Shown here: positions 25,673 to 35,329 of the stretch, piece by piece | Layout of the letters: the number at the start of each line of letters is the position of its first letter | How positions within the stretch are numbered: the first letter of the stretch is position 1 | From: Sciscionella sediminilitoris | GTDB taxonomy: Bacteria; Actinomycetota; Actinomycetes; Mycobacteriales; Pseudonocardiaceae | NCBI RefSeq assembly: GCF_000737195.2 | Contig: NZ_JALM01000017.1 | Coordinates: 62,001-126,000, forward strand | Length of the DNA: 64,000 bases | Reading direction: 5' to 3' | Notes under the pieces: generated by a model | Told to the model about the DNA's origin: nothing | Databases searched by the model: none | What the model saw: only the letters and a program-made list of their open reading frames with translations | Translations under genes and position numbers: made by a program

Positions 25673-26457
25673 TTCGGCACCTCGATCCCGTTCTTCTGCG
25701 CCAGGCGCCGGAACACCCCGGCCCACGGTCCATCTCGCCGTTGTCCGGGCGCACCGAACTGTTGGTCGTCGAATAGCAACGCCATCCGGGCCAAGCAGTC
25801 GTGCACGGTGATCTCACTGACCCTGCCTTCTCGGTTCTTGTACCGAACCTTGTCGTTCAAGTCCATGTCGATCAGCTCCCCTGCTGTAGGAACGGTGACG
25901 TTGTACGGAATAGCGCCGGTATCGAGATCCACGGAGGTTGCCGAGATACCCGGCACGCGGCCGGCTTGGCTGTGCTGCCACACGTCGTAGCGCACCGTCG
26001 GTTCAGCTCCGTAGCGCGCCACCCAGATCAGCGTCGAGGGCACGGCAGCTAGCACAGCGGGCGCGACGACGCGCATCATTGAGTTATTCGCGTAGAGCGC
26101 TGGCCGGTGTCCGCGTTCGCGTATGCGCCGGCAGAACGCGACAGCGAAGTCCACCGCGGCCGGGCCGGGTACGAATGGCGACTCGAGGTCGAGTGCCGGG
26201 GCTAGCTCGGTGGCGTGGAAGTATTCGCACCGTGTGGTGAAAAAGTCGGCCTGTGCGCGAGGGTCGCCGGGTTGGGCGTAGTGGTAACCGCCGGGCGCGA
26301 TACCGGCGGCTTTCGCTGCGGCGGTGTAGCCCCCTTCTGATCGGGTGGCCATGCCGTCGGTCAGCTTGAGGTAAACGAATTGGTATCCGGCTCGTCGGAC
26401 TGCTGCCCAGTCGTGCACAGCTTGGTATGCCGTGTACACGTCGATTCCGATTGCCAT
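25669..26457 (-). CDS. Endolysin, GH25 muramidase
   Basis: 262 residues. The GH25 catalytic domain lies at 1-195: D6 (GIDVY), D90 and E92 (ALDLES), with strand motifs FVYLKLTDG, GGYHYAQPG and STLIWVARYG. The C-terminal 65 residues (VRYKNREGRVSEITVHDCLARMALLFDDQ) may bind the cell wall. It hydrolyses the MurNAc-GlcNAc bond of peptidoglycan. The start was taken at MAIGID, where the fold begins. It is coupled to the holin. Confidence 0.88.
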   Translation of the reverse strand: MAIGIDVYTAYQAVHDWAAVRRAGYQFVYLKLTDGMATRSEGGYTAAAKAAGIAPGGYHYAQPGDPRAQADFFTTRCEYFHATELAPALDLESPFVPGPAAVDFAVAFCRRIRERGHRPALYANNSMMRVVAPAVLAAVPSTLIWVARYGAEPTVRYDVWQHSQAGRVPGISATSVDLDTGAIPYNVTVPTAGELIDMDLNDKVRYKNREGRVSEITVHDCLARMALLFDDQQFGAPGQRRDGPWAGVFRRLAQKNGIEVPK

Positions 26458-26501
26458 CGGGGGTTCACCTGCCCTTGCAACGTTTCGCGGCGGTGGTTGT
26501 T

Positions 26502-27164
26502 TCAGCCGAATACGAGCAGCGCGGCGCCGGTGTGACTGGCGGACACCTGGTATGCGACAGCACCAGCCGAGGACAACTGTGCGGTGAACGCGACAGTGTG
26601 GCCGCCTGCGCGCAGGTTGGTCAGCACCCATGTTTGCCCGGCAGTGCCCCGCCATACGGCCTGTGAGCCGAAGATCAGTTGTTCATTGCGCGCGGTCCCG
26701 TCGATCAGGCATTTGACCACAAGGCACGCCGTGCCTCCCGCAGTGACGATCGTGTTCGCCGTGGTCATGGCGACGTCGAAGTTCGCGAGGATCACGACCG
26801 GTGCGTTGGCCGTGTTCAGGGTGATGTTGGTCGATCCGAGCGTTGTTGCAGTCGTGCTGTTGACTGTTCGTTCGGTGGTGACGACGTACTTCGTGGCGGT
26901 GACGTTCATCCCGCTGTCGCCCTGCTCGAGCGTGGTCACGCGGTTGTCAAGCGACTTCTCGCTGACGTAGGGGGTTCCCACTGCGGATTCGAGCGCGGAT
27001 GCCCGGCCATTCAGCGAGGAGATATCGGCCGTGGCGGAGGAAACCGCGGCTTGCGTAGATTCGATGTTGGCGTTGGCCTCGTTGACCGCATGTGTTAGCG
27101 GGTTCCACCACCCCGTCGCCGTGACGATGGTTCCGGGCGCGATGTCGGGTAGCTCGGTCGCCAT
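26502..27164 (-). CDS. Minor tail / receptor-side tail protein
   Basis: 220 residues from the ATG after GGGAG. The first part is coiled (NEANANIESTQAAVSSATADISSLNGRASALES). The second part is a beta-rich head (NVTATKYVVTTERTVNSTTATTLGSTNITLN...). The coiled stalk, beta head and place between the large tail protein and the endolysin suggest a trimeric tail-tip fibre. Confidence 0.65.
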   Translation of the reverse strand: MATELPDIAPGTIVTATGWWNPLTHAVNEANANIESTQAAVSSATADISSLNGRASALESAVGTPYVSEKSLDNRVTTLEQGDSGMNVTATKYVVTTERTVNSTTATTLGSTNITLNTANAPVVILANFDVAMTTANTIVTAGGTACLVVKCLIDGTARNEQLIFGSQAVWRGTAGQTWVLTNLRAGGHTVAFTAQLSSAGAVAYQVSASHTGAALLVFG

Positions 27165-27184
27165 GGTGTTGTCTCCCAATGCGA

Positions 27185-29983
27185 TTAGTTCATGAGGGTG
27201 GTCTCGTCCATCACCGAGAAGTTCGGGTCATCGATGACCCAGCTGCCCGCGCGCGGCCCGAAGGTGCGTAGCGTCAACGAATCGGTGATGCCGCCTTGGG
27301 CATCGAACTTGCGGTTGATGCCGACGACGGTCGCGTAGATCGGGCCGCCGATGCCGCCGGGATCGTCTATGCGTACGACGTCTTGCAGTTGCCGCCGGGG
27401 GTCGCCGTGCACGTCCACGGACGTGAACACTGGCCGGGGCTGTGCGAGGTCGTCGGCAAGTTTCTGCGTCAGGTCGTATTGCGTGCTGTAGTCGCTCGCC
27501 CAGTCGGACTGTGGCCGTGACACATTGCGCACCCCGAATGATTCGAACGAAGCCGTGTCGGTCGAGGCGACGGTGTCGTTGACCTGTTGGTCGGCAGCGA
27601 TCTTGTAGCCGCGTACGTTGAAGAACGCAGTGTTGTCATCAACCGATGCGGCGCTGGTGCGACCACCCACCGGAAGGCCAGACGACAACCCGAGTGTGAG
27701 GTGGCGCGGGTCGCGGTCGCCGCGCGCCCACCCTGCCGCTGCTGATGCGAACACCCCCATGCCTTCGGCCGGCTGTCCCGGCGACGCGCCGGGGTAAGTG
27801 ATTCCGGCACCGACAACGTCGCCACGGTTGTGCGCGGTGAACCCGTTCTTCCAGTGTTCAGGCGCGTAGGCGCGCATGAAATCTTGCCATGTGTAGGCCG
27901 GTTTGCCGGTGTTCGGGTCGTTGGGGTTGTCGCCGGATCCCGCGGTGGTGGACCAGTAACCTTGCGCAAGCCTGCGCGGAGTGACGTTTCCGGGCATGAC
28001 CGACATGGCGTCGTTGACAGTGGTTTGCCAACGCGCCGATCGTCCTGAGGCGACCTGGAATTGTTGCGGGTCGCTGGCTTCGAAGATCGCGGCATCTACA
28101 GCGTACTTGTCTTGGCTGGTGAATGTGATCGAGTTAGCGACAGAGTCGAAGGTGGTGTACGGGTTGACCTCGTCCACTTCGGCTAGTGACAGGTACGTCG
28201 TGGTCTCGCCGGTGTCACGGCGGCGCACGATGTCTTCCCAATTGGTGTAATGCAACACTCCGTCCTCGGTGGTGTGCACGACGCCGAGGTCGGCTGTGCC
28301 TATCGCCTTGATGACGTCCCACGCCGGTTTGCCTTGCACGTCGGGAGTCCACAGGACACGTGCCATGCTCGGACCGATGTCAGTCTGGGGCAAGTAGTCC
28401 ATGCATGCGGCGCTGTTAGACCACTCCATGGGCGTCGAAGCGGAAACCAAGCTCTGTTGCCACACGCCCCAGTGCTGTGCACCGCCGGTGGTGAATACCC
28501 GCACGCCGCTGGTTTCGACGTTGCGTCCATCGACGCTGGCGTACTTGCTGTACGAGGTTGGGTAGGTTCCGCCGGAACTGCCCCACTGGCGCGCGGCCGT
28601 GACGCCGTCGAGCTTGGTCGTGATCGTCGGTGCACCGCTTACCCCGAAGTCCAGGTTCACTGCGGTGTAATGCACCCCGTCTTCGAGCGGGGGTGTCCAG
28701 CTACACGACCATGTTTGGTACACACCTTGGTTCGGATACTGGAAGCTCACGTAGACGTTGTGCGCGCGAGTGCTCGGGTGCACGGAGAAGGTCACATACC
28801 CCAGTGGTCCGTCGATGCTGCCGTCGTGATTCGGGTCTATTTCGGAGGCGGCGGCGAACCCTGCCAACATCACCGTAACCGATGTTTCGTTGGTACTGTT
28901 GATGTTTCGGTCAAACCGTAGCCACCCACCGAGGCCGACTCGGCATCGGTAGTCGCCGTAGGCGTTGATGACCACAGGTTCACTCGTCGTTCCGACCATG
29001 CGCATCCAGTCGCTTGTATTGCCATAACTGGACACGTCCGAGTCGTAGACGTCATAGCGCATCTCCGGGCCGAACTGTCCACGTCGCCACATGTAGCGCG
29101 GATACACGTGGGGCGTCTCAATGTCGGGTGACCACGGTCCGACCGGGTATTCGGCACCGGAGGGCAGCCGATCACCGAATGAACGCACGTACCGTGGCAG
29201 CTCGTTGAGCGACTGCAATAGGGCGGACATGATCCAACTTCCGGAGGCGACCGGCCAGGATTGACGGCCGTCGCGTGGCATCTGTTCCAGTCCACCGATT
29301 TCGGGCAGCACGCCCCCGGCCAGTGTCCAGTAAGCGACGCACCCTTTCGGTGGTTTCGGCCCTTGATACAGCCCGGAGGCACGGCAGACGTGCAGCAGGT
29401 ACCACGACAGTGAGTTGCCGCCCCGTTGGCGCACGCGTGAGTCGATCGAGTCGTTCCCTGACTGTGCCCACTGGGCGAGCACCTGTGAGCGCGCCGAGGG
29501 CATCAATGTGACCCCATTAGTGAGCTGACTGGTGACGTCGGCCAGCTCAAGCTCGACGGTGCCGTCGGAACGTTTCGGCGTGGCCTGGATCAGGTAGCCG
29601 TTGAACTGTTCAATTTCCACTCCACCATCCGCGGTCGCTACCCATATCGAGTAGTAGCACGGAGTGCCCACCGCGCCGATGTTCCCTCCGTAGTAGCCGG
29701 AGTACGGAGAAAAGAATTTCAGTACGTGCACGTCGTTGACGTGCCCGGTGACGTGCACGGTCAGGCGGCGTTGCGCCGCGCCGTCGTTCACCTCGAATTC
29801 CGGCGGGTACTGGCCGGAGAACTGCGCGTCCAACGTGCCGTCGCAGAAGTTCACCGACAGATCGGCGAAGTCGGTCGCGTACTTGCCGTCGCGCGCCCAG
29901 TCGAATCGCAACGTGTAATCCACGTTGATCGTCTGACCGGCAGCGAGCGCGGCGGCGAGCGCGACGTTATCGGCGAGCTGCAC
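27185..29983 (-). CDS. Large minor tail protein (tail tip)
   Basis: 932 residues. The N-terminus (INVDYTLRFDWARDGKYATDFADLS) is a tail-hub type region. The middle (about 440-600) has a LamG-like stretch with GVHYTAVNLDFGVSGAPTITTKLDGV. The C-terminal part has further beta domains. It is coupled to the distal tail gene and precedes the fibre. Its likely role is baseplate hub/adsorption. Confidence 0.75.
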   Translation of the reverse strand: MQLADNVALAAALAAGQTINVDYTLRFDWARDGKYATDFADLSVNFCDGTLDAQFSGQYPPEFEVNDGAAQRRLTVHVTGHVNDVHVLKFFSPYSGYYGGNIGAVGTPCYYSIWVATADGGVEIEQFNGYLIQATPKRSDGTVELELADVTSQLTNGVTLMPSARSQVLAQWAQSGNDSIDSRVRQRGGNSLSWYLLHVCRASGLYQGPKPPKGCVAYWTLAGGVLPEIGGLEQMPRDGRQSWPVASGSWIMSALLQSLNELPRYVRSFGDRLPSGAEYPVGPWSPDIETPHVYPRYMWRRGQFGPEMRYDVYDSDVSSYGNTSDWMRMVGTTSEPVVINAYGDYRCRVGLGGWLRFDRNINSTNETSVTVMLAGFAAASEIDPNHDGSIDGPLGYVTFSVHPSTRAHNVYVSFQYPNQGVYQTWSCSWTPPLEDGVHYTAVNLDFGVSGAPTITTKLDGVTAARQWGSSGGTYPTSYSKYASVDGRNVETSGVRVFTTGGAQHWGVWQQSLVSASTPMEWSNSAACMDYLPQTDIGPSMARVLWTPDVQGKPAWDVIKAIGTADLGVVHTTEDGVLHYTNWEDIVRRRDTGETTTYLSLAEVDEVNPYTTFDSVANSITFTSQDKYAVDAAIFEASDPQQFQVASGRSARWQTTVNDAMSVMPGNVTPRRLAQGYWSTTAGSGDNPNDPNTGKPAYTWQDFMRAYAPEHWKNGFTAHNRGDVVGAGITYPGASPGQPAEGMGVFASAAAGWARGDRDPRHLTLGLSSGLPVGGRTSAASVDDNTAFFNVRGYKIAADQQVNDTVASTDTASFESFGVRNVSRPQSDWASDYSTQYDLTQKLADDLAQPRPVFTSVDVHGDPRRQLQDVVRIDDPGGIGGPIYATVVGINRKFDAQGGITDSLTLRTFGPRAGSWVIDDPNFSVMDETTLMN

Positions 29984-30813
29984 TACAGCTCCTCGAGGGT
30001 CACGGAGACCGTCTCAAGTGGGTAGCGGCTCGACGAAGAGGACTTGTCGGTGAACGCCACCCGGTAGGCGCCACCGCCATTGGTCCATTCGGTGCCCCCG
30101 TCGGCCGCTGCCCGCCAAGCACCCGACACGATCGTGCCCACCTCGGCCTGTGTGAGCCGGTACGCGGCGAACGCCGACCGGTCGGGCACCGGGGCCGTCA
30201 ACACCGATTTCGTGAGCGTGGTGGCGCCACCAGGCACCGTATCGGCGGTGGTTGTGCCCAGCACCGTGCCGAGAGCATCGGTAAAGGTCACTTCGGGTGT
30301 CAGCTCACTCGAGGCACGTGACCACGACACGAACGTCAAGGTTTCCCCTCCCACTACGGGTAGTCGGTCGTAGCCGAGGTAGGTAGCTGCGGTGACCCGT
30401 ACCGAGCGAGGCGGCGCGTTCGGACAGTCGGGTTGTTCGGCAACGGTCGTGGTCGCTGCGTCCGAGTTGAATGCTTGTTCGCCTCGCAGTGTTGATCCGC
30501 TCGAGGCGACGCCCTTCGGGTACCGATTCGGGGTGAGCGGGTCGATCAGCCACAGCGGTTGGATGGCGCCGTCCCAGCACAGTTCCAACCATGCCCGCTC
30601 GCCAGGAGTGCACCATGGCAAGTCGAGTTTGAACTTTCGCTTGGTGCCGAAGAACCATTCGGTGCCGGTACCGTCCAGTGACCGTGACACCGGGGCGAAC
30701 CGTGTTCCTTCGGGCTGCACATCGGGTTTCGGCGGCGGCAGCGGGCGGAGCCGACCGGGCGAGCCAAGGTAGACGTTGCTGGCATCGATGGGAAGGTCCA
30801 GTGCGGCGGTCAT
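29983..30813 (-). CDS. Distal tail protein
   Basis: 276 residues. TEWFFGTKRKFKLDLPWCTPGERAWLELCWDG is the compact N-terminal region usual in actinophage distal tail proteins, followed by a carbohydrate-binding-like jelly roll with WSRASSELTPEVTFTD. It comes directly after the tape measure gene (4-bp overlap) and before the hub, as in siphoviruses. Confidence 0.75.
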   Translation of the reverse strand: MTAALDLPIDASNVYLGSPGRLRPLPPPKPDVQPEGTRFAPVSRSLDGTGTEWFFGTKRKFKLDLPWCTPGERAWLELCWDGAIQPLWLIDPLTPNRYPKGVASSGSTLRGEQAFNSDAATTTVAEQPDCPNAPPRSVRVTAATYLGYDRLPVVGGETLTFVSWSRASSELTPEVTFTDALGTVLGTTTADTVPGGATTLTKSVLTAPVPDRSAFAAYRLTQAEVGTIVSGAWRAAADGGTEWTNGGGAYRVAFTDKSSSSSRYPLETVSVTLEEL

Positions 30814-33176
30814 CGTTTCGCCTCCAACTTGCGCGCTCGGTCCACGCCACGCGCCACGGCACGGCCGTCCATGGTGATCGTGGTTTGCGCCATGCCGTCC
30901 CGAATGGCCTCGGCAATGGTGCCGTGCAGTGTCGTGCTGCCGCCGAGGCTGCTGGTGAAGTCACCGTGCACGTCGGCGGCGACATCGGACATTTGGCCCG
31001 CCATGCTTTTGACGGCACGGATCGGTGCGGAAGCGTTGCCGTTGATTCCTTCGGCCATACCGGCGGGAACCCACTTGCCGATCTCGGCGAACACGCGTGA
31101 GGGCGAGGAGATACCGAGAATCTTGCGCACCCAGCCGGGCAGCAGGCTGCCGAAGAAGTCGCCGAGCTTCTGCAACAGCCAGTGACCGGCGTTCTTGATG
31201 CCCTCCCACAGTCCAGTCAGTAGATCCTTGCCGATGTTGAGCAGCCATGTTCCGGCGCCCTTGAACACACCGAGGATCTGACCGGGGATGCCGGTCAGGA
31301 AACCTACCAGTCCGCCCCACACGGATTGGGCTGTGGACTTGATGCCATTCCAGATGCCCGCGAGGAAATTCCCGAGACCGTTCCACACCGAGGTGAATAC
31401 CGACCGGATCCCGTTCCATAGCCCGGAGAAGAACCCAGACAGGGCACCCCATACGTTTCGCGCAGCGCCGACGATCCCGTTCCAGATGCCGACGAAGAAT
31501 CCGGACAGGGCGGTCCAAACGGCCATAGCCACGGATTTGATGCCATCCCAGAGTCCGATCCAGAACGCCCGGAACGCCGCTGACTTGTTCCACAGGGTCA
31601 CGAACGCGGCCACCAGGCCGACGATCGCGGTGACTACCAGTCCGACGGGGCTCAAGGCGAACGCGGCCGACAACAGTGTCCATGCGGTGCGGGCGATCGC
31701 GATGGCTGACGACAAGCCCTTAAGCGCGACGGCCGCGCCGAGGAACGAACCGACCAGTGTTCCGAGGATGGGCATGATCGGTCCGAGCGCAGTCGTGAGT
31801 AGCTGGAACAGGCTCGCGAGCCACTGAAACGCCGGGCCGACGACAGTTTGCAAAATGGTGCCCACACCTTGTACCGCTGCCAGAAACCCGACGCCGAAGC
31901 CCTGTAAGAACGGTTGCGCTGCCTGCCAGAGCGTCACGAACGCTTGCCCGAACGGCGCGAGGTAGGCGCCGACTTGCTGCAAAATCACAGGAAGCTTTTG
32001 CAGCCCGGCAGACACCGCGTCGCCGATCTTGATCAACGCTGGCCCGAGCGAGGACATCAGTCCTTGCGCCATGAATCCGAGCGAGGTCAACACGTTGTCT
32101 TTGACGCGTGCCCACGTGTTGGTCAGGGTTCCGGATGCGGCGTCGCTGGCTGCAAGCAGTTTCGAAAACGTTGGCCCCGACGCGGATTGGATCGCCGATA
32201 CCATGTCTTCGATCGAGACTTGTCCGTCGGAAACGGCCGCGCGCACCTCGGTGATCGATTTGCCCGCGTGGGTGGCCAACGCTTCCCATGCCGGGATCCC
32301 GGCTTGGGAGATGCGGTTGATGTCCTCGGTGGTCGCCTTGCCCTGGTTGACCATTGACAGCATGGCGTCGGTGACTTGGGTCATCGCTTCGGAGCCCTTA
32401 CCGGCGCCGACCAGGGCACGGCCCACGTTGTTGAGAATCCCGATCGCCTTGTCACCGGAATAACCCATGTATGCCAGCGATTCCGCGCCTTTCGAGAACG
32501 CGGAGAAGTCAATGGGCGAACCGGCGGCTAGTTTGCGCAAGCGCCCGATCATGTTGCTTGCCTGCTGTGCGTTGCCGTACAACCCGGTCAGCGCCGCCGT
32601 GGACTGCTGAATGCCGGATGCGGCTTGGAATGCTTGCCGCCCGATGGACAGCAGTCCGGAGCCGACCGCGAGCCCGCCGAGCATCTTCGAGACACCACCG
32701 AGCCCCGAACTGATGCCGGTCAAGGACTTCTGTGCGGTCTGCCCGGATCGGGAGAACATGTTCCCGATGCGGGATGCCCCGGCGCCGACGGCATCCACGG
32801 CTGAGCGAAGTTTCCCGCCGATAGTGCCGGAGAGCCCCGAGAAGTTCGACGCGGCGACTTGCGAGGACATGAACCCGTCCCGCATACGGCCGACAGGCCC
32901 GAGGACGGTCGTCACGGCTGAACCGAGCCCGCGAGAGATGCGGCTGCCAGCGTTGCTGGCCATGTTCGACGCGGCGTTGAACGCCGAATCGAACCCGCGA
33001 GAGAGCAGACCGGTAGTAGATGACAGGCCAGTGCTCACCGCGCTACCGAGGCGGCTTGTCAGCGTTCGCCCGGCGGCAGCCGCGGGCGCGGCGACGCCGT
33101 TGGACAGTTGGGACCCAAACTTGCTGGTGTCTGGGGTTACTTTGACGTAGGCGGTCCCGACCAGTCCACTAGCCAC
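30810..33176 (-). CDS. Tape measure protein
   Basis: 788 residues. The N-terminus (VGTAYVKVTPDTSKFGSQL) is the classic tape-measure start. A TMP domain at about 170-330 has FSKGAESLAYMGYSGDKAIGIL. Hydrophobic helices are at about 400-500. From about 520 there are some five tryptophan repeats of the form W.G...FF.GIWNGI. It sets tail length; at about 0.15 nm per residue the tail would be near 120 nm (inference). Confidence 0.92.
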   Translation of the reverse strand: MASGLVGTAYVKVTPDTSKFGSQLSNGVAAPAAAAGRTLTSRLGSAVSTGLSSTTGLLSRGFDSAFNAASNMASNAGSRISRGLGSAVTTVLGPVGRMRDGFMSSQVAASNFSGLSGTIGGKLRSAVDAVGAGASRIGNMFSRSGQTAQKSLTGISSGLGGVSKMLGGLAVGSGLLSIGRQAFQAASGIQQSTAALTGLYGNAQQASNMIGRLRKLAAGSPIDFSAFSKGAESLAYMGYSGDKAIGILNNVGRALVGAGKGSEAMTQVTDAMLSMVNQGKATTEDINRISQAGIPAWEALATHAGKSITEVRAAVSDGQVSIEDMVSAIQSASGPTFSKLLAASDAASGTLTNTWARVKDNVLTSLGFMAQGLMSSLGPALIKIGDAVSAGLQKLPVILQQVGAYLAPFGQAFVTLWQAAQPFLQGFGVGFLAAVQGVGTILQTVVGPAFQWLASLFQLLTTALGPIMPILGTLVGSFLGAAVALKGLSSAIAIARTAWTLLSAAFALSPVGLVVTAIVGLVAAFVTLWNKSAAFRAFWIGLWDGIKSVAMAVWTALSGFFVGIWNGIVGAARNVWGALSGFFSGLWNGIRSVFTSVWNGLGNFLAGIWNGIKSTAQSVWGGLVGFLTGIPGQILGVFKGAGTWLLNIGKDLLTGLWEGIKNAGHWLLQKLGDFFGSLLPGWVRKILGISSPSRVFAEIGKWVPAGMAEGINGNASAPIRAVKSMAGQMSDVAADVHGDFTSSLGGSTTLHGTIAEAIRDGMAQTTITMDGRAVARGVDRARKLEAKR

Positions 33177-33630
33177 GGTCCGCCCCCTTACTGCTCGTCG
33201 GTGAGCCGCGCATGGCGCGCATCGCCATCGCGGCGAACACGTTCTGTCCCTGCCGTTTGCTCGCGCGACGTTGGCCGAGCTGATCCGACGGTGCCGGGAC
33301 CGGTTTGGGCTTCTCGACTCGTTTGGCGCCGTTGGCCTTCGCGGTCACGTACAGCAGCAGGTTCAACGTGTCCACGGTCTGCTTGCGCAGATACCGATCG
33401 ACGTCCCAGTCGATCGGAACGTCCCGCGCGGCGGCGACGTATGCGGAGTGCTCGCCTAGCGTCGAGAGCAGCGCCAGTACCCGCCGCGGGGAGACGTCGT
33501 TCTGCTCCCGGAATAAGTCGAGCAGGTCAATTCCCCACAGCCGCAGCAAGTCTGACTCGATCGCGGCCGGGTACCGGCGCAGCTCTCGCGCTAGGCTGAC
33601 GCTTCCCCCGGCTGCGCCGCGTTGGACCAC
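33169..33630 (-). CDS. Tail assembly chaperone, T part (via -1 frameshift)
   Basis: The frame encodes VSLARELRRYPAAIESDLLRLWGIDLLDLF...LTLL-type helices and ends in a basic tail (GQRRASKRQGQNVFAAMAMRAMRG). It overlaps the gpG-like gene by 40 bp in the -1 frame. In tailed phages the two are joined by programmed frameshifting; the join here would follow AQPG and continue GSVSLARE. A separate GTG at 33630 has no good ribosome site. Confidence 0.8.
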   Translation of the reverse strand: MVQRGAAGGSVSLARELRRYPAAIESDLLRLWGIDLLDLFREQNDVSPRRVLALLSTLGEHSAYVAAARDVPIDWDVDRYLRKQTVDTLNLLLYVTAKANGAKRVEKPKPVPAPSDQLGQRRASKRQGQNVFAAMAMRAMRGSPTSSKGADRG

Positions 33631-33950
33631 ATTTCAAACAGCGTGTACCGCTCGGCCCGGTCGAGCCCGGAATAGAACTCGTCGAATCGCGCCCTGTCCG
33701 AGCAAACCAGCACGAGCACTTCGTGCATCAGGGTTTCCATGCGCAAGGCGGTTTCCATGCTGTTCTGGTCGCCTTCGCGGGCCAGTTGGTCAATCTGTTG
33801 TACGAGTTCCTGTGTCTTGCGCAAGTCCGCGTCACCTAGCCGAAGCGGCGCGTAGAGGGTCAGCGCTCCACCAGGCGCATCAGTGATGTGTGTTGACCCG
33901 TAACGCTTTTCGGACTCGTTGCGAATGTTGGCCAGGGTAAATTCTGCCAT
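33591..33950 (-). CDS. Tail assembly chaperone, G part
   Basis: 119 residues. Helical, with ADLRKTQELVQQIDQLAREGDQNSMETALRMETLMHEVLVLVCSDRARFDEF, typical of gpG-like tail chaperones placed between the major tail and tape measure genes. It binds the tape measure protein during assembly. The frame ends just past a GGGGGAA slip site. Confidence 0.8.
   Translation of the reverse strand: MAEFTLANIRNESEKRYGSTHITDAPGGALTLYAPLRLGDADLRKTQELVQQIDQLAREGDQNSMETALRMETLMHEVLVLVCSDRARFDEFYSGLDRAERYTLFEMWSNAAQPGEASA
33603..33609 (-). other. Probable -1 ribosomal frameshift site
   Basis: GGGGGAA near the 3' end of the G frame: the glycine codon at 33608-33606 can slip back onto GGG at 33609-33607, moving the ribosome into the T frame. 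The frame relation was checked by hand. Confidence 0.65.
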
Positions 33951-33959
33951 CTTCGCCCC

Positions 33960-34589
33960 CTAGGCTGCCTGCTCGACGGTGCTCGACACCTGGTCAGGTA
34001 CGGACCCCTCGCCGTCGATGGTCGGGCCGATCCAGTCGTAGAAGGGCATACCTGTCTGCTGCAACAGCGTGGCACGCAGCGGGAACGCCATGAATTCCTC
34101 GCTGTCAAGTTCGATGTCGTCCTCACGCGAGAGCGACACGCGAGGTGCATAGAAGGCGCCCCACCGCTCACCGTCGATCACGACAATCAACAGCGCTCGT
34201 TCGGGATTCCGCCCGCCGCGCGAACTCGCGTGATACACGCCCTGCTCGATCGTGCCGTCCGCTGCCGCCCCATTGCCGCGTCCGGTGTAGAACTCGAGAA
34301 TTTCCCGGTTGAACTGCACGGCGTTGAACGTCACGAATTCTGTGGCGACCTCGGTCACCACCGAGCGCAACGCTTCGTTCTGCCACGTTCCCTTGACCTC
34401 GGGGTCGCCACCGTCATGTCCCCAACTCGGCAAGTCATCACGGGAGGTGTGGCCAATGTTGTTCCAGTTGTCGGGAATACTGTCCGGGATCGCGGCAATC
34501 TCGGTCTTGGTTGGTGCGGCGGTGCCGCGTTCGGCGGTGAGGATGTAGCCGAGCGCGGACAGGATTACGGCATCGTCATCCATAGCCAT
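33960..34589 (-). CDS. Major tail protein
   Basis: 209 residues. Beta-rich, with an N-terminal TILTAERGTAAPT-like start (GYILTAERGTAAPTKTEIAAIP), NREILEFYTGRG, and the closing FMAFPLRATLLQQTGMPFYDW. Position before the tail chaperones and after the tail terminator is diagnostic. AAAGGA lies 10 nt before the ATG. Confidence 0.85.
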   Translation of the reverse strand: MAMDDDAVILSALGYILTAERGTAAPTKTEIAAIPDSIPDNWNNIGHTSRDDLPSWGHDGGDPEVKGTWQNEALRSVVTEVATEFVTFNAVQFNREILEFYTGRGNGAAADGTIEQGVYHASSRGGRNPERALLIVVIDGERWGAFYAPRVSLSREDDIELDSEEFMAFPLRATLLQQTGMPFYDWIGPTIDGEGSVPDQVSSTVEQAA

Positions 34590-34611
34590 GACGGTCGGTT
34601 CCTTTCAGATT

Positions 34612-35028
34612 TCAGTGCGCCGTCGCAGGCCGGAGGATCAGTTCGTACTGAGCCACGAACCGAAAAACCTCCGAGGGCTGGTTGTCCAACCGCTGCTCGT
34701 ACGGCATGGAAAGTGCGCGCACCCGCGCGATGCTTGCCCCCGCGTAGGTGCGTTGACTCAGGTGGGCGCGCCACAGTGCGACCCGCACAGATTCGGCGAG
34801 ATCAGCACCCGCTTGTTTGCTGCCTTCGGCCCAAGAGATGACCGATAGCGCCGGCCGGGAGGCAAAGGCCGGATCCAGTTCGGTTCCGCCGACCACCTCG
34901 GCGAACACGTACGGCAGCCGTTGCAACAACCGGTCATCGAGTTGGGTTTCAACGGTTACCGTCTCCCCCAATGCCTCACGCAGCACCGTCACCGCCACCA
35001 GGTCGGCGTATGGCAACAGCCGGGGCAT
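34612..35028 (-). CDS. Tail terminator protein
   Basis: 138 residues from the ATG 5 nt after AAAGGGG. A helix (YADLVAVTVLREALGE) is followed by strands and DLAESVRVALWRAHLSQR, the shape of the tail completion/terminator family. It caps the tail tube and joins it to the head. Order fits: HK97 gp10-like, terminator, major tail. Confidence 0.7.
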   Translation of the reverse strand: MPRLLPYADLVAVTVLREALGETVTVETQLDDRLLQRLPYVFAEVVGGTELDPAFASRPALSVISWAEGSKQAGADLAESVRVALWRAHLSQRTYAGASIARVRALSMPYEQRLDNQPSEVFRFVAQYELILRPATAH

Positions 35029-35043
35029 GCACACCCCTTTCCG

Positions 35044-35325
35044 TTATGCGTCACGGAGAACGTGTTTCCCGGCGACGTAGGTACCGGTGCGGCTGTGGTG
35101 GCCGGTCTCGACTGCGAGCGCTGCCGGGCCTTCGAGGTTCACGTACCGGTCGATCACCCCGCGGGTGGTAGTGACTCGGTGACGGCCACCGTCGCGAACA
35201 GCTGCCAGATTTGACCGCGCGCGACCTGCGATTGCCGATTGCTGCCGAGACAGCTCGGCTTGCGCTTCACGGGCCACGGCGGCGATCCGTTCCAGCCCCG
35301 GTTCGGGGATGAACATCTCGGCCAT
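35044..35325 (-). CDS. HK97 gp10-like / DUF5403 tail-connector protein
   Basis: 93 residues. EPGLERIAAVAREAQAELSRQQSAIAGRARSNLAA (helix), then TRGVIDRYVNLEGPAALAVETGHHSRTGTYVAGKHVLRDA. The GHH...G.YV end is common in this actinophage family. Placed between the head-tail adaptor and the tail terminator. Confidence 0.7.
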   Translation of the reverse strand: MAEMFIPEPGLERIAAVAREAQAELSRQQSAIAGRARSNLAAVRDGGRHRVTTTRGVIDRYVNLEGPAALAVETGHHSRTGTYVAGKHVLRDA

Positions 35326-35329
35326 CGGG

